Made by a program: the position numbers and the translations under genes. The notes below the pieces were generated by a model that saw nothing but the letters and a program-made list of their open reading frames with translations, was not told where the DNA came from and did not search any database. Source: a virus. Taken from it: a stretch of DNA of 64,000 bases. The stretch covers positions 146,209 through 210,208 of the IMG/VR virus record IMGVR_UViG_3300035698_022190; one strand, 5' to 3'. This document shows positions 24,589 through 32,302 of this stretch, in pieces. Within the stretch, counting starts at the first letter, position 1, and each line of letters begins with the position of its first letter.

Positions 24589-25095
24589 CTAATGTAAGGG
24601 GAATGGCGATACAACAATTTCTGGTTCTAAATAAACTAACCGTGGGTTACTCTCGGCATCAAGCATCATCAACCAAGTTGCACTAGAGCTCGTTGGCATG
24701 AAGAGCCCATTAGGATCGGCCTGTGGTAGTATTTCAAAACCACCCTGGTAAGATCTTTTGGTTCTCATAGGGTTTGTGAACTGCGCGGAGAAAGGAACGC
24801 CATATCCTAGGCATTTACCAATATACATAAGTTTTCCCTGGTAATCGCTTTTGATATAAGCATAGCAAACTATATCTTCTTGATCTTGTAATTCATAGAT
24901 CATTTTCATTAGTTTACGTTGCTGGAAATTTACAATATTTGGCATCCCAATCTGACGTTGAGATTCGGCAAGTAATAATTCTGTTGCCTCTTCTTGGATT
25001 GAATCTGTATCTGAACTCATTTCGCATGTTTCTGCAGTGAATACAAAGTAACACAGTGTTACAAGCAGTACTGCATATAATGGACGTACCCTCAT
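24589..25095 (-). CDS. exported or membrane-anchored protein, 168 aa
   Basis: A hydrophobic N-terminal segment (residues 6-22) is a signal or anchor. The rest resembles a widespread but uncharacterised phage/bacterial type with VCYAYIKS then CLGYGVPFSAQFTNP near residues 75-108. The two cysteines may be redox or metal ligands. Confidence 0.65.
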   Translation of the reverse strand: MRVRPLYAVLLVTLCYFVFTAETCEMSSDTDSIQEEATELLLAESQRQIGMPNIVNFQQRKLMKMIYELQDQEDIVCYAYIKSDYQGKLMYIGKCLGYGVPFSAQFTNPMRTKRSYQGGFEILPQADPNGLFMPTSSSATWLMMLDAESNPRLVYLEPEIVVSPFPLH

Positions 25096-25427
25096 TAATA
25101 GCCTCTTGTTTTTACTAAGAAATCTCTTAGTGTTTCATTGGAAATGTCTTCAGCGTTTACATCTGCAATTTGCATTTTGATTGTCGCTTCAATGGCTTTC
25201 TTGCCATCATAATCAGTATCTTGCCATTCGCCATATAGCTTTCCTAGCAATTGTTGCTGACCATGAACATATGATTTTGTATTTTCGAAAACTTCTCTAC
25301 GGATGTTTTCTTTCTTTGGAGCATACCATTTAGTAAAACTTAGGTCCATGGCTCCTGAAATGAATAGTATAAGAAATAGGCCTACAATACAAAGTAGGAC
25401 AATTACCGTGATTTTAAACGGGCTCAT
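25095..25427 (-). CDS. membrane-anchored protein, 110 aa
   Basis: N-terminal TM helix (residues 5-27) followed by a charged helical region that could form a coiled coil. It lies between two overlapping genes. Confidence 0.7.
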   Translation of the reverse strand: MSPFKITVIVLLCIVGLFLILFISGAMDLSFTKWYAPKKENIRREVFENTKSYVHGQQQLLGKLYGEWQDTDYDGKKAIEATIKMQIADVNAEDISNETLRDFLVKTRGY

Positions 25428-25660
25428 CTATTTTCCTTTTTAATTAAGTTTCTTTTTGCACCTTCACAGAAAGGATGGTCTTGATTGCCGTGACACATTA
25501 CCCGCCAGAAACTGTGCGGATAGTCTTCATCATCCTTCATGTCTATTAATTTACAATAACTTCCTGCACCATCTCGTAGATAGTGTGGACAGCTCTCTAA
25601 ATTTAAAACTTTAGGCCGACGACCACCGGCCCTACTGTTTAAATTCCTGTGGTTTCCCAT
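25424..25660 (-). CDS. Cys/His-rich protein, 78 aa, TGA stop
   Basis: Cysteines and histidines at residues about 23-25, 35, 54-56 and 62-65 suggest one zinc site. It ends at TGA in an ATGA overlap with the next gene. Confidence 0.65.
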   Translation of the reverse strand: MGNHRNLNSRAGGRRPKVLNLESCPHYLRDGAGSYCKLIDMKDDEDYPHSFWRVMCHGNQDHPFCEGAKRNLIKKENR

Positions 25661-25667
25661 AGTTCTC

Positions 25668-26171
25668 CTACTTTATAGTTATTATATCTTTTTCTAATAA
25701 TTCTTTCTGATACATCTTTACTCGATCATCCATCTTCCATTTGTCATATCTTCTGAGATAACTACTATTAAGCTGATTAGGCCCTATCTTTATCTCGGAA
25801 GCCACTACCACCTCTATATAATTACCAGGAATCATATATCCTTTTGTATGGCCCCCACGATAGTCGACGGCCAGGATATAATATTCTAGATCTATGCGTC
25901 TTAAATTTATCCAATCCTCGGCATCCTGTACATTAGTAAATATATGCCAACCCATCGGGTATTCAAGTTTTGACAGAAGGACGTCTATAGTGCTTTTTTT
26001 GGAATTAGCATTGGTTCTAAAATCTTTTTCATGTAGCCACCGTTGTATAAAAAGGGGCTTATTTATATCATAGTAAATTTCTGGAAAAGGTCGACCATGA
26101 CATGACCAAAAGACTTTAACACCAAAACCACTTATATTCATTCTGGTTTCAGTAATACTTTTTAAACTCAT
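25668..26171 (-). CDS. hypothetical protein, 167 aa
   Basis: Soluble, aromatic-rich protein of unknown function. I chose ATG 26171 over the start 11 codons upstream because AGGAAAT lies before it. Confidence 0.65.
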   Translation of the reverse strand: MSLKSITETRMNISGFGVKVFWSCHGRPFPEIYYDINKPLFIQRWLHEKDFRTNANSKKSTIDVLLSKLEYPMGWHIFTNVQDAEDWINLRRIDLEYYILAVDYRGGHTKGYMIPGNYIEVVVASEIKIGPNQLNSSYLRRYDKWKMDDRVKMYQKELLEKDIITIK

Positions 26172-26223
26172 TTTATTTCCTATGAAATGCGGCGCCCACA
26201 TCATTGACGTAAGCGCCTGTTAA

Positions 26224-26658
26224 TTAATTAGTTATGATTTTACCGCCACGTACTAGATCAAGAAAATCTACGCTCAAGGGCACTTCCCCGGGATAGTCTT
26301 CCCAACGATCGGCCATTAAGGTAAGATGCTCTTCAGGAATATCGTGAACTCCTTGAAATTGTCCGGTACATTTCAAAACTTTAAGATTTGCATCATACTT
26401 TTTAGCGAGATCAATATATGTCTGCATTTCCCAAATTCTTGTAAAGGTGTTTGACACTACTACGTCCATATTAAATCTCAGGGCGGTTTCACAGGCCACG
26501 ATGCAAGCTTCTGCAACGTCTTTAATCTGTGAAGGGTCGAATTCATAAACACCGTCTCTGATAAAAAACATGTCCATCTCTAAGTGTAAACATTCAAAAG
26601 ATTTAGCCATTGTAGTTTTTCCACTACCAGATAATCCCCTGATGAGTGATAACTTCAT
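26224..26658 (-). CDS. P-loop kinase (AAA_33 / polynucleotide-kinase-like), 144 aa
   Basis: The Walker A motif GLSGSGKTTMAKS is at residues 8-20, followed by a DMFF acidic site near residue 33 and a second strand VVVSNTF near residue 75 as in zeta/AAA_33 kinases. It lacks the phosphatase domain of T4 Pnkp. The substrate could be nucleic-acid 5' ends or a small molecule. Confidence 0.75.
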   Translation of the reverse strand: MKLSLIRGLSGSGKTTMAKSFECLHLEMDMFFIRDGVYEFDPSQIKDVAEACIVACETALRFNMDVVVSNTFTRIWEMQTYIDLAKKYDANLKVLKCTGQFQGVHDIPEEHLTLMADRWEDYPGEVPLSVDFLDLVRGGKIITN

Positions 26659-26666
26659 GCAACCTC

Positions 26667-26783
26667 CTATGCTACAAAAGGTCCAAGAAAAAGCTTAGCG
26701 GCTAATATTATCAATCCCACAATTGTTACTAGAATCATAATATCTATAAAACCACGCCACTTTGTTGATTTTGGTTGTCCCAC
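26667..26783 (-). CDS. small TM protein, 38 aa, GTG start
   Basis: GTG start with AGGAGGATAT before it; basic N-terminus (PKSTKWRG) then one long hydrophobic helix and TAG. Too short to assign. Confidence 0.55.
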   Translation of the reverse strand: MGQPKSTKWRGFIDIMILVTIVGLIILAAKLFLGPFVA

Positions 26784-26791
26784 ATATCCTC

Positions 26792-27199
26792 CTATTTTCT
26801 AATCATTGCAAAATATACTTTTATTTCATGTTGAAATATTTCAATTTTTGTAACAACATGGCCTTTATTTTTTATGTTAGCTAAAGCTCCAACATCTTCC
26901 CAGCTCAGTGCTTTGGAATAATCTCCATTAGTATTAAAGAGATTTGTCTTACAAATTACTTCACCAAGTTTGGCAGTTTTAGCAATTTCAATTTCGTCCA
27001 GGCTCGTCCATTTTCCTTGAAAATATAGCCCAAATAGGCCACATAGAATGGCAACACCCATGCCCCACCAAAGTACTGCAGGAAGCGGAGTAAAAGAATT
27101 TTCTACATGTGTCCAAACATATAAGATTATTCCAGTTGCTATGGCCACCATCGTTCCAATAAAGATATATTCATATTTTTTATATTGCTTTATAGTCAT
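26792..27199 (-). CDS. membrane protein, two TM helices, 135 aa
   Basis: TM helices at residues 10-30 and 41-60, followed by a soluble C-terminal domain. Function unknown. Confidence 0.7.
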   Translation of the reverse strand: MTIKQYKKYEYIFIGTMVAIATGIILYVWTHVENSFTPLPAVLWWGMGVAILCGLFGLYFQGKWTSLDEIEIAKTAKLGEVICKTNLFNTNGDYSKALSWEDVGALANIKNKGHVVTKIEIFQHEIKVYFAMIRK

Positions 27200-27223
27200 T
27201 TTTATTCCTTTTTTGTTATACCA

Positions 27224-27233
27224 TTCTTATCCC
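27224..27233 (-). promoter_or_regulatory. GGGATAAGAA promoter motif variant
   Basis: Variant 24 bp before the 135-aa gene, with AACTTAAAAATT directly upstream. Confidence 0.5.
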
Positions 27234-27245
27234 AATTTTTAAGTT

Positions 27246-27272
27246 AAAAAAAAGGGAGCGAGGCCCCCTTTA
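27246..27272. terminator. intrinsic terminator
   Basis: AAAGGG/CCCTTT hairpin after the 82-aa gene. Confidence 0.6.
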
Positions 27273-27274
27273 AT

Positions 27275-27523
27275 TTATTGTTCTTCTTTGGCTGCAGCTA
27301 TTATTTCTTCCCTGTTTTCCCACATGATTGGTGCCCAGGTTAAAGTATATCTACAAAAAGTTCTTACAAATTTGTCGATACAGTTCCATCTTGTTTGTTC
27401 AATTCCACATTTTACCATTTCTCTGCGCACTATGGATCTCATGGATTTTTCGGATTGAAGCAACAATATCCAACCTAAGAGGACGTAAAGTATTACTATT
27501 GATAACAATATGTGTATTATCAT
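27275..27523 (-). CDS. membrane-anchored protein, 82 aa
   Basis: N-terminal TM helix (residues 3-22) and a basic cytosolic-type remainder. I chose ATG 27523 because AAAGGAAAT precedes it and a promoter motif lies 26 bp upstream; the longer frame would start upstream of the promoter. Confidence 0.6.
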   Translation of the reverse strand: MIIHILLSIVILYVLLGWILLLQSEKSMRSIVRREMVKCGIEQTRWNCIDKFVRTFCRYTLTWAPIMWENREEIIAAAKEEQ

Positions 27524-27549
27524 TTTAATTTCCTTTCTATTAAGTATTC

Positions 27550-27559
27550 TTCTTATACC
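27550..27559 (-). promoter_or_regulatory. GGTATAAGAA promoter motif
   Basis: Exact copy 26 bp before the 82-aa gene. Confidence 0.55.
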
Positions 27560-27571
27560 CAATCTTAACGT

Positions 27572-27597
27572 AAAAGAGAGCATCACTGCTCTCTTTA
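27572..27597. terminator. intrinsic terminator
   Basis: AAAGAGAGC-ATCACT-GCTCTCTTT hairpin upstream of the promoter copy at 27550. Confidence 0.7.
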
Positions 27598-27679
27598 ATT
27601 TGTAAATATCTCACCAATATTTACAGAGTTCCCCATAATAACAAACAAAGACTATATATAACTATATAGCTTTACATAA

Positions 27680-27689
27680 TTCTTATACC
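27680..27689 (-). promoter_or_regulatory. GGTATAAGAA promoter motif
   Basis: Exact copy just past the 48-aa gene with no obvious gene before the terminator at 27572; possibly a small RNA start. Confidence 0.4.
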
Positions 27690-27708
27690 TAATTGCGGTT
27701 AAAAGTGT

Positions 27709-27855
27709 CTAATGAAAATAAAAGAAATATACAATAATAAAACTCAGGAGGGCGCATACCAAACATGGTAGAAGATGGGTGTATATAAATTTACGTCGGT
27801 CCCCAGTTCGGCGGCCGAAGTGTAAGTCAATGAACTTACATAAATAGTTCTTCAT
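27709..27855 (-). CDS. small membrane protein, 48 aa
   Basis: Basic N-terminal half (many Arg/Lys) and a C-terminal hydrophobic helix. The ATG is five bases after a TATATT box that itself lies 20 bp from TTGCTTTT, exactly the arrangement of the leaderless plus-strand genes. That promoter match is the main evidence for the gene. Confidence 0.55.
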   Translation of the reverse strand: MKNYLCKFIDLHFGRRTGDRRKFIYTHLLPCLVCALLSFIIVYFFYFH

Positions 27856-27860
27856 AATTT

Positions 27861-27889
27861 AATATACACTTTAAATAAAATAAAAGCAA
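27861..27889 (-). promoter_or_regulatory. TTG-N20-TATATT promoter (minus strand)
   Basis: TTGCTTTT and TATATT with 20-bp spacing, the only copy of this class found on the minus strand. Confidence 0.6.
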
Positions 27890-27908
27890 GTTTAAACGTT
27901 CTTAAACT

Positions 27909-27933
27909 AAAAGAAGAGTTTAACCTCTTCCTT
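27909..27933. terminator. intrinsic terminator
   Basis: GAAGAG/CTCTTC hairpin after the 93-aa gene. Confidence 0.6.
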
Positions 27934-27946
27934 TAAGATACATCTT

Positions 27947-28228
27947 CTAAAGTACTGGTGCATTACAATCTGGGCAGTGTTTCTTTGTCAAGCCCAGTCC
28001 AGATAGCCCATTCAAAAACTTATGTGTTTTTTCATGTTTTACCGTAATGGGCTGCCATGCGGTCGTACATAGCGTGCAAAAGAAAGCGTTTGCTCCCCTG
28101 TTAGTTTTTCTTGTACTCGATTTATTTTGTAAAATAGCCTTTGATGTGTTTTTCATACTTATAAGAAATTGACAAATTGTATTATTTGTGTCTACATTTT
28201 GTGGAAAGTGTTTTGCTTGTAAAGCCAT
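27947..28228 (-). CDS. zinc-binding protein, 93 aa
   Basis: Two cysteine pairs (CTLC near residue 52 and CPDC near residue 86) with intervening His suggest a zinc ribbon. AGGAG precedes the ATG. It is second in a two-gene operon. Confidence 0.7.
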   Translation of the reverse strand: MALQAKHFPQNVDTNNTICQFLISMKNTSKAILQNKSSTRKTNRGANAFFCTLCTTAWQPITVKHEKTHKFLNGLSGLGLTKKHCPDCNAPVL

Positions 28229-28243
28229 GTTATCTCCTGTTTG

Positions 28244-28492
28244 TTATTTATGGGCAATTTGCTGTCCCGGACTTAGTTTTAATTGGGAAAGCTTTTCTTG
28301 TAACTTAATAAATTCTACATCTGTGAGATGGATATCTATCTCTCGATCAGCGGTAAGAACTGATAAAACAATGGCCGATCCTGTTACTTTGCAAACTTCT
28401 CGGCTGGTATTAATCTTTATTTTGTCAGCACAAATCAGTTCTTCTTTTCTTGTAATGACAGCACTTGGGGATTTTTTCTTGGACATAGGCAT
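28244..28492 (-). CDS. hypothetical protein, 82 aa
   Basis: Basic soluble protein, no family recognised. AAAGGAG immediately precedes the ATG. Confidence 0.65.
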   Translation of the reverse strand: MPMSKKKSPSAVITRKEELICADKIKINTSREVCKVTGSAIVLSVLTADREIDIHLTDVEFIKLQEKLSQLKLSPGQQIAHK

Positions 28493-28527
28493 GCTCCTTT
28501 TAGGTTAATTTAAATGACTAGTTATAA

Positions 28528-28537
28528 TTCTTATACC
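28528..28537 (-). promoter_or_regulatory. GGTATAAGAA promoter motif
   Basis: Exact copy 35 bp before the 82-aa gene, the rightmost copy found. Confidence 0.55.
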
Positions 28538-28567
28538 ATTTATATTTTAAGAAAAAATAAAGAAAAG

Positions 28568-28596
28568 TTGCTTTTAAAGGTATTGTATGCTATATT
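28568..28596 (+). promoter_or_regulatory. TTG-N20-TATATT promoter
   Basis: TTGCTTTT and TATATTTAGG, five bases before ATG 28602. Confidence 0.7.
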
Positions 28597-28601
28597 TAGG
28601 T

Positions 28602-28793
28602 ATGAAACCATCAGAAAAAATTTATAACGATTTGATTCGAGAGTGGAATGCCTTTGAATTAGATTACGAAAAATACTTAGAATTTGGTAACCAAGCAGCA
28701 GCACGACGTGCACGACTCTCTTTAATCAGGCTGAGAAAATTGGTGACCCCTTTTCGTTTAATAAGTGTAGCTGAATCACAAAAAAAGGGTTAG
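28602..28793 (+). CDS. histone H1-like (Hc1-type) DNA-binding protein, 63 aa
   Basis: The order GNQAAARRARLS followed by LIRLRKLVTPFR-LIS resembles the GNKAAGTRARK...LEKLLKEFRKES pattern of Hc1-like histone proteins common in Bacteroidota. Basic, helical, short. A DNA-condensing role during packaging or in host takeover would fit. I chose ATG 28602, five bases after the promoter box, over an ATG inside the promoter. Confidence 0.55.
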   Translation: MKPSEKIYNDLIREWNAFELDYEKYLEFGNQAAARRARLSLIRLRKLVTPFRLISVAESQKKG

Positions 28794-28794
28794 A

Positions 28795-29601
28795 ATGAAT
28801 TCATCAAAATATAAGCTTACATTAAGAAAATCTTTATTAGATTACAGAGATTGGCGTGCTGAAACAATATATAGTGCCGGACCGCTTCCTACTAAGTTTA
28901 GTTTAGAAAAGACCTTATCAAGAATAAAAGACCAAGGTAGTTTTGGGACCTGCGCAGCACAGACAGCTGCCTGCATAAAAGAAAGTCAGGAATATATAGA
29001 AGATGGCTTACTTGAGGACTTTAGTCCTATGTTTGTTTATGCACACAGAACTCCAACCAGCATAGCCGGGATGTACCCTAGAGATGTAATGAAGATTATG
29101 CAAAACTTGGGGGGCGTTGCTGAACAAGATTACCCCTACAAAGCGGCTAATAGAAATAAACAAAATATCACCACCGCTATTTACGAAGACGCCAAAAATT
29201 ATACTATTAAAAGTTATGCAAGCATATCAACAATCGATGCAGTAAAAAGAGCTTTAATAGCAGATGGCCCTGTCTTTGTAGGGCTCCCAGTATTTAATTT
29301 TGGAAATACTTTCTGGAAGGCTAATTTTGGTGACGATTCTCTTGGAGGGCATGCGGTTGCTATAGTTGGGTATGATAAAAAAGGATTTACTTTACGCAAC
29401 AGTTGGGGAACTTCTTGGGGCGATTATGGTTACGGATTCTTTCCTTATAAAGATTGGGGTGTACAATGGGAAGCATGGACAACAATTGATGACAGCTCCT
29501 TTATTATAGATAATTATAAATATAAAGCCAGCCAATCAGAGAATACAAAAAACTTTGTTTTGTTAATTCTTGAATGGATCCTAAACATTTTTAAAAAGTA
29601 A
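28795..29601 (+). CDS. papain-like (C1A) cysteine peptidase, 268 aa
   Basis: Complete catalytic set: Cys53 in DQGSFGTCAAQT, His in GGHAVAIVGYD near residue 185, and Asn in RNSWGTSWGDYGYGFF near residue 202. A C-terminal hydrophobic stretch (FVLLILEWILNIF) may anchor it in the membrane. It is followed at once by a small two-TM protein, so a lysis or envelope role is possible; processing of virion or host proteins is the alternative. Confidence 0.85.
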   Translation: MNSSKYKLTLRKSLLDYRDWRAETIYSAGPLPTKFSLEKTLSRIKDQGSFGTCAAQTAACIKESQEYIEDGLLEDFSPMFVYAHRTPTSIAGMYPRDVMKIMQNLGGVAEQDYPYKAANRNKQNITTAIYEDAKNYTIKSYASISTIDAVKRALIADGPVFVGLPVFNFGNTFWKANFGDDSLGGHAVAIVGYDKKGFTLRNSWGTSWGDYGYGFFPYKDWGVQWEAWTTIDDSSFIIDNYKYKASQSENTKNFVLLILEWILNIFKK

Positions 29602-29879
29602 TGAAATTAAAAAATATTAAATTAAGATATTTCTTTCTTCCTTCAATAGCTTTTATCGTAGCACTTTGGTTTGTTCCTACCCAAGCACATATGGCCGTGG
29701 GACCTGAAATAGAAGTTATGGAGATGCGCTCCTTATCTCCAGATGGAGAAGAACCACAAGTGGTTCATTTTGAAACAGAAGAATTTTCCTGGCAAAAATG
29801 GATTACTTGGATAGTAGCTACTGGTAATGGTTTATTGGGAACTGCTGTGCAAATAAAAAGAATTAAAGATAAAAAATAA
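29601..29879 (+). CDS. small membrane protein, possible holin, 92 aa
   Basis: Two hydrophobic segments (residues 11-26 and about 67-85) flank an acidic loop, and the C-terminus is Lys-rich. Size and topology allow a class II holin. It overlaps the peptidase gene by one base (TAATG). Confidence 0.5.
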   Translation: MKLKNIKLRYFFLPSIAFIVALWFVPTQAHMAVGPEIEVMEMRSLSPDGEEPQVVHFETEEFSWQKWITWIVATGNGLLGTAVQIKRIKDKK

Positions 29880-29892
29880 CCAACTAATATAG

Positions 29893-30171
29893 ATGAAACG
29901 TACTAGAGAAGAAGTATATGCATTAATAGACCAAGAAAGGGCATATCAAACAAAATGGGATTTGACCAATTATCCCGGCAGGGTAAAAGATGCCGATAAA
30001 GAGGTTGAATCTTGGCTATCCTCTATGAGAGTATATCTCAGAAAATCAGAAGAAGCTGCGCTTTCAGTTGACAAAACAGAAGCATTAGAAAATATTAGAA
30101 AAGTTTTAGGTCTTGGGGTTGCTTGCTTAGAACATCACGGCGGACCATCACGAGAACAACCTGTCATATAG
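29893..30171 (+). CDS. conserved phage protein, 92 aa
   Basis: Begins with a Y-x2-I/D-x-ERAYQ motif, then VKDADKEVESWL and a helical region with ALENIRK. This is a pattern I associate with small uncharacterised phage proteins found in many tailed phages. Soluble and helical; no biochemical role known. Confidence 0.65.
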   Translation: MKRTREEVYALIDQERAYQTKWDLTNYPGRVKDADKEVESWLSSMRVYLRKSEEAALSVDKTEALENIRKVLGLGVACLEHHGGPSREQPVI

Positions 30172-30196
30172 ACAGACCAAACTTTTGAGTAATAAA

Positions 30197-30240
30197 AAAC
30201 TGTGCCAAAATGACAATTCCTGGATTCTGGCACAGTTTTT
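30197..30240. terminator. 13-bp perfect hairpin terminator
   Basis: AAAAACTGTGCCA and its exact complement surround an 18-base loop, ending in a T-run. The right arm is also part of the 21-bp element shared with 6094-6114, so it may combine a terminator and a promoter. Confidence 0.7.
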
Positions 30241-30248
30241 GTACTATA
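30228..30248 (+). promoter_or_regulatory. shared 21-bp promoter-like element
   Basis: Identical to the element upstream of the tyrosine-rich lipoprotein (minus strand, 6094-6114). Here it precedes the Hsp20 start by about 43 bp. Confidence 0.5.
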
Positions 30249-30291
30249 ATAAGCAACTAATTACATAAACAATAATATGGAGATACAAAAA

Positions 30292-30633
30292 ATGTACTAC
30301 TTTTCAGAACTATTCGAAAACCGCGGTTTTGATTATGATTGGGAAAGCCGAACTAGTATGTCGGTAGAGACCCTTGATGATCATTTCGAAGCATATATAG
30401 CATTACCAGGGATAAAGAAAAAAGATATCAAGGCAACAGTAGATAATAATCTTTTGACCATTGAAACAGAGCAAAATGAAAAATATAAAATTAATACAGC
30501 TTACAAAAAAACATGGCGCCTTGGCGATAGTATTGATACGAGTAAAATTGATTTAAAACTTGATGCGGGAATTCTTATAATCACATTACCAAAGAAGGAA
30601 GAATCCAAGTCTATTACATTAACTGTTAAATAG
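30292..30633 (+). CDS. small heat-shock protein (Hsp20/alpha-crystallin)
   Basis: Chaperone that holds unfolded proteins. The alpha-crystallin core is visible: EAYIALPGIKKKDIKATV near residue 30, LLTIETE, and the LDAGILIITLPKKEE strand-turn near residue 93 matching the GxLxxxLPK signature. GGAG lies nine bases before ATG 30292; an ATG five codons earlier is possible. Expressed from its own regulatory element. Confidence 0.85.
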   Translation: MYYFSELFENRGFDYDWESRTSMSVETLDDHFEAYIALPGIKKKDIKATVDNNLLTIETEQNEKYKINTAYKKTWRLGDSIDTSKIDLKLDAGILIITLPKKEESKSITLTVK

Positions 30634-30653
30634 CCGTCAGTTTTTTTTAATTT

Positions 30654-30685
30654 AAAAACAGGGAATGTTGGTTCCCTGTTTTTTT
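30654..30685. terminator. intrinsic terminator
   Basis: AAAAACAGGGAA/TTCCCTGTTTTT hairpin after the Hsp20 gene. Confidence 0.8.
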
Positions 30686-30699
30686 ATGCCCGAAACCAC

Positions 30700-30729
30700 T
30701 TGACTTTCTGCAAGTAAAAACGTTATATT
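30700..30729 (+). promoter_or_regulatory. TTG-N21-TATATT promoter
   Basis: TTGACT and TATATT with 21-bp spacing, five bases before ATG 30735. Confidence 0.65.
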
Positions 30730-30734
30730 TAGAT

Positions 30735-30944
30735 ATGACTAAAGCACAGAAAATATTTTTTAAGTATGCCCAAACAGCACCTTTAAAAACCATAATTAAG
30801 GCAACTACAAAAGTTGTACAAAAAGGTGTAGGGACTGTTCCCCCAAAAGGAATTAAGAGTGTTGGTTTTAAAGGAAAACACTTGCCCAATAAAAATGCTT
30901 TTGAAGGGGCAGATAAAATTGGAAAAGGCGCTCCACGCCCCTAA
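30735..30944 (+). CDS. basic hypothetical protein, 69 aa
   Basis: Lys-rich (pI high), probably flexible, no recognised family. First gene of the long plus-strand late transcript that uses TGA as Trp. Confidence 0.65.
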   Translation: MTKAQKIFFKYAQTAPLKTIIKATTKVVQKGVGTVPPKGIKSVGFKGKHLPNKNAFEGADKIGKGAPRP

Positions 30945-30946
30945 GT

Positions 30947-32302
30947 ATGTCGTCTAAAGCCAAAGGCATTCCCGATAGATCTAAGTATCTACAAATGCCG
31001 GTTACTAAGAATAATGAGTGGCTTGGCAATATTCAGTCCCACAAGGCAAACAAGGCAGGGCAACATTTTGATTTACGTATAAATGATCCAAAAACTTCGC
31101 ATGCATATTCTTGAGCACTTCGTAGTTTACCAGAACCTGGACAAAAGGTATTAGCCGTTGAACAGCCCACTCATACAAAATCTTATATGGGGTGGTCTGG
31201 TATAATAGAATCCGGCTACGGGGCAGGGACAGTAGAAAGTACTTTTCATGATAAAATAGAAGTGCTAGAATCTGGCACAGATAGAGTCACCTTTAATATG
31301 TATGGACCGGGACAAAAAGTACATCGTTATATGCTTATGCGGATGGATAACAAAGATTGGCTACTTTATAACTATACTGCTACAACAGACACACCATTAA
31401 TACCAAAACATAAACGTTCTTATAAAGAAATATCATATGATAAAGTTGAAACTAATAGAGATAATGAGTGGATGGCGCCCAAGATGGACGGTGCCCACAA
31501 TACAGTTCTTCTTAGACCTGAAAAACGCATTGACGTATATTCTCATAGGCTAAGTAAAAAAGGCTCAGAAAGAATTGATCATTCATATAGAACAGATTTA
31601 TATAAAACGAAAAGTCCTAAGGAATTAGGAGTAACGGTAGTTCGTTCTGAATTATATTTACCAAAACAAGATAGTTCTATAGTAGGAAGTTTGTTGACTC
31701 CTACTGTTTGGAAATCAAGACTAAAGCAAAGAACTCTTGGTAAATTACAAAATGTTATTTTTGATGTGGATCGTTATAAAGGACAAGACATGACTGACGC
31801 GCCATACAGTGAAAAATGGCGAATATTGCAAAAAATTAATAAACTTATTCCTGCGCTACATTTACCCGAACTGGCTAAAACTCCAGAGCAAAAAAAAGCT
31901 ATGTTAAGATCGGTTCGTGATAATACCCATTCAGAAACAGGCGAAGGTATTGTTATTTATAAACTTAACAAATCTATTCCTATCAAAGCAAAAGCTGTAA
32001 GTGACTACGATGTAAAAATAACCGGAACTTATCCAGCACTTCCTGGATCAAAATATGATGGAAAAGCTGTTGGAGGTTTCACGGCTACCCCAGAGTATGA
32101 CAGCAATGTTGAGATTAGAGTGGGTACTGGCTTAAAAGATGTAGAACGAATGGAAGTTTATAAGCATCCTGAAAAATATATAGGCCAATGGGCTAAAGTC
32201 CAGGGACTAAAAAAAACGAAATCGGGCAAGATTAGAATGCCCGTATATAAAGGACTTCGTTTTGAAAAATATCTTGGCAAATTTTTTAACCAAAAAACAT
32301 AA
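30947..32302 (+). CDS. ATP-dependent DNA ligase with N-terminal LigD-type phosphoesterase domain, 451 aa
   Basis: Seals nicks using ATP. Residues 35-110 match the LigD 3'-phosphoesterase domain: QHFDLRI near residue 40, SWALRSLP near residue 55 and GYGAGTVE near residue 93. The Trp of SWAL is encoded by TGA (31112-31114). The ligase core follows: adenylated Lys179 in KMDG, FDVDRY, EGIVIY, and KAKAVSDYDVK. The OB-fold is C-terminal. LigD usually joins these domains with a polymerase; here only phosphoesterase and ligase are fused. Under the standard code this gene looks truncated. Confidence 0.85.

Noticed and set aside
30228-30248. Firm sigma-54 promoter call
   Set aside because: TGGCAC-N5-TTG fits but the near-invariant GC at -12 is replaced by GT.
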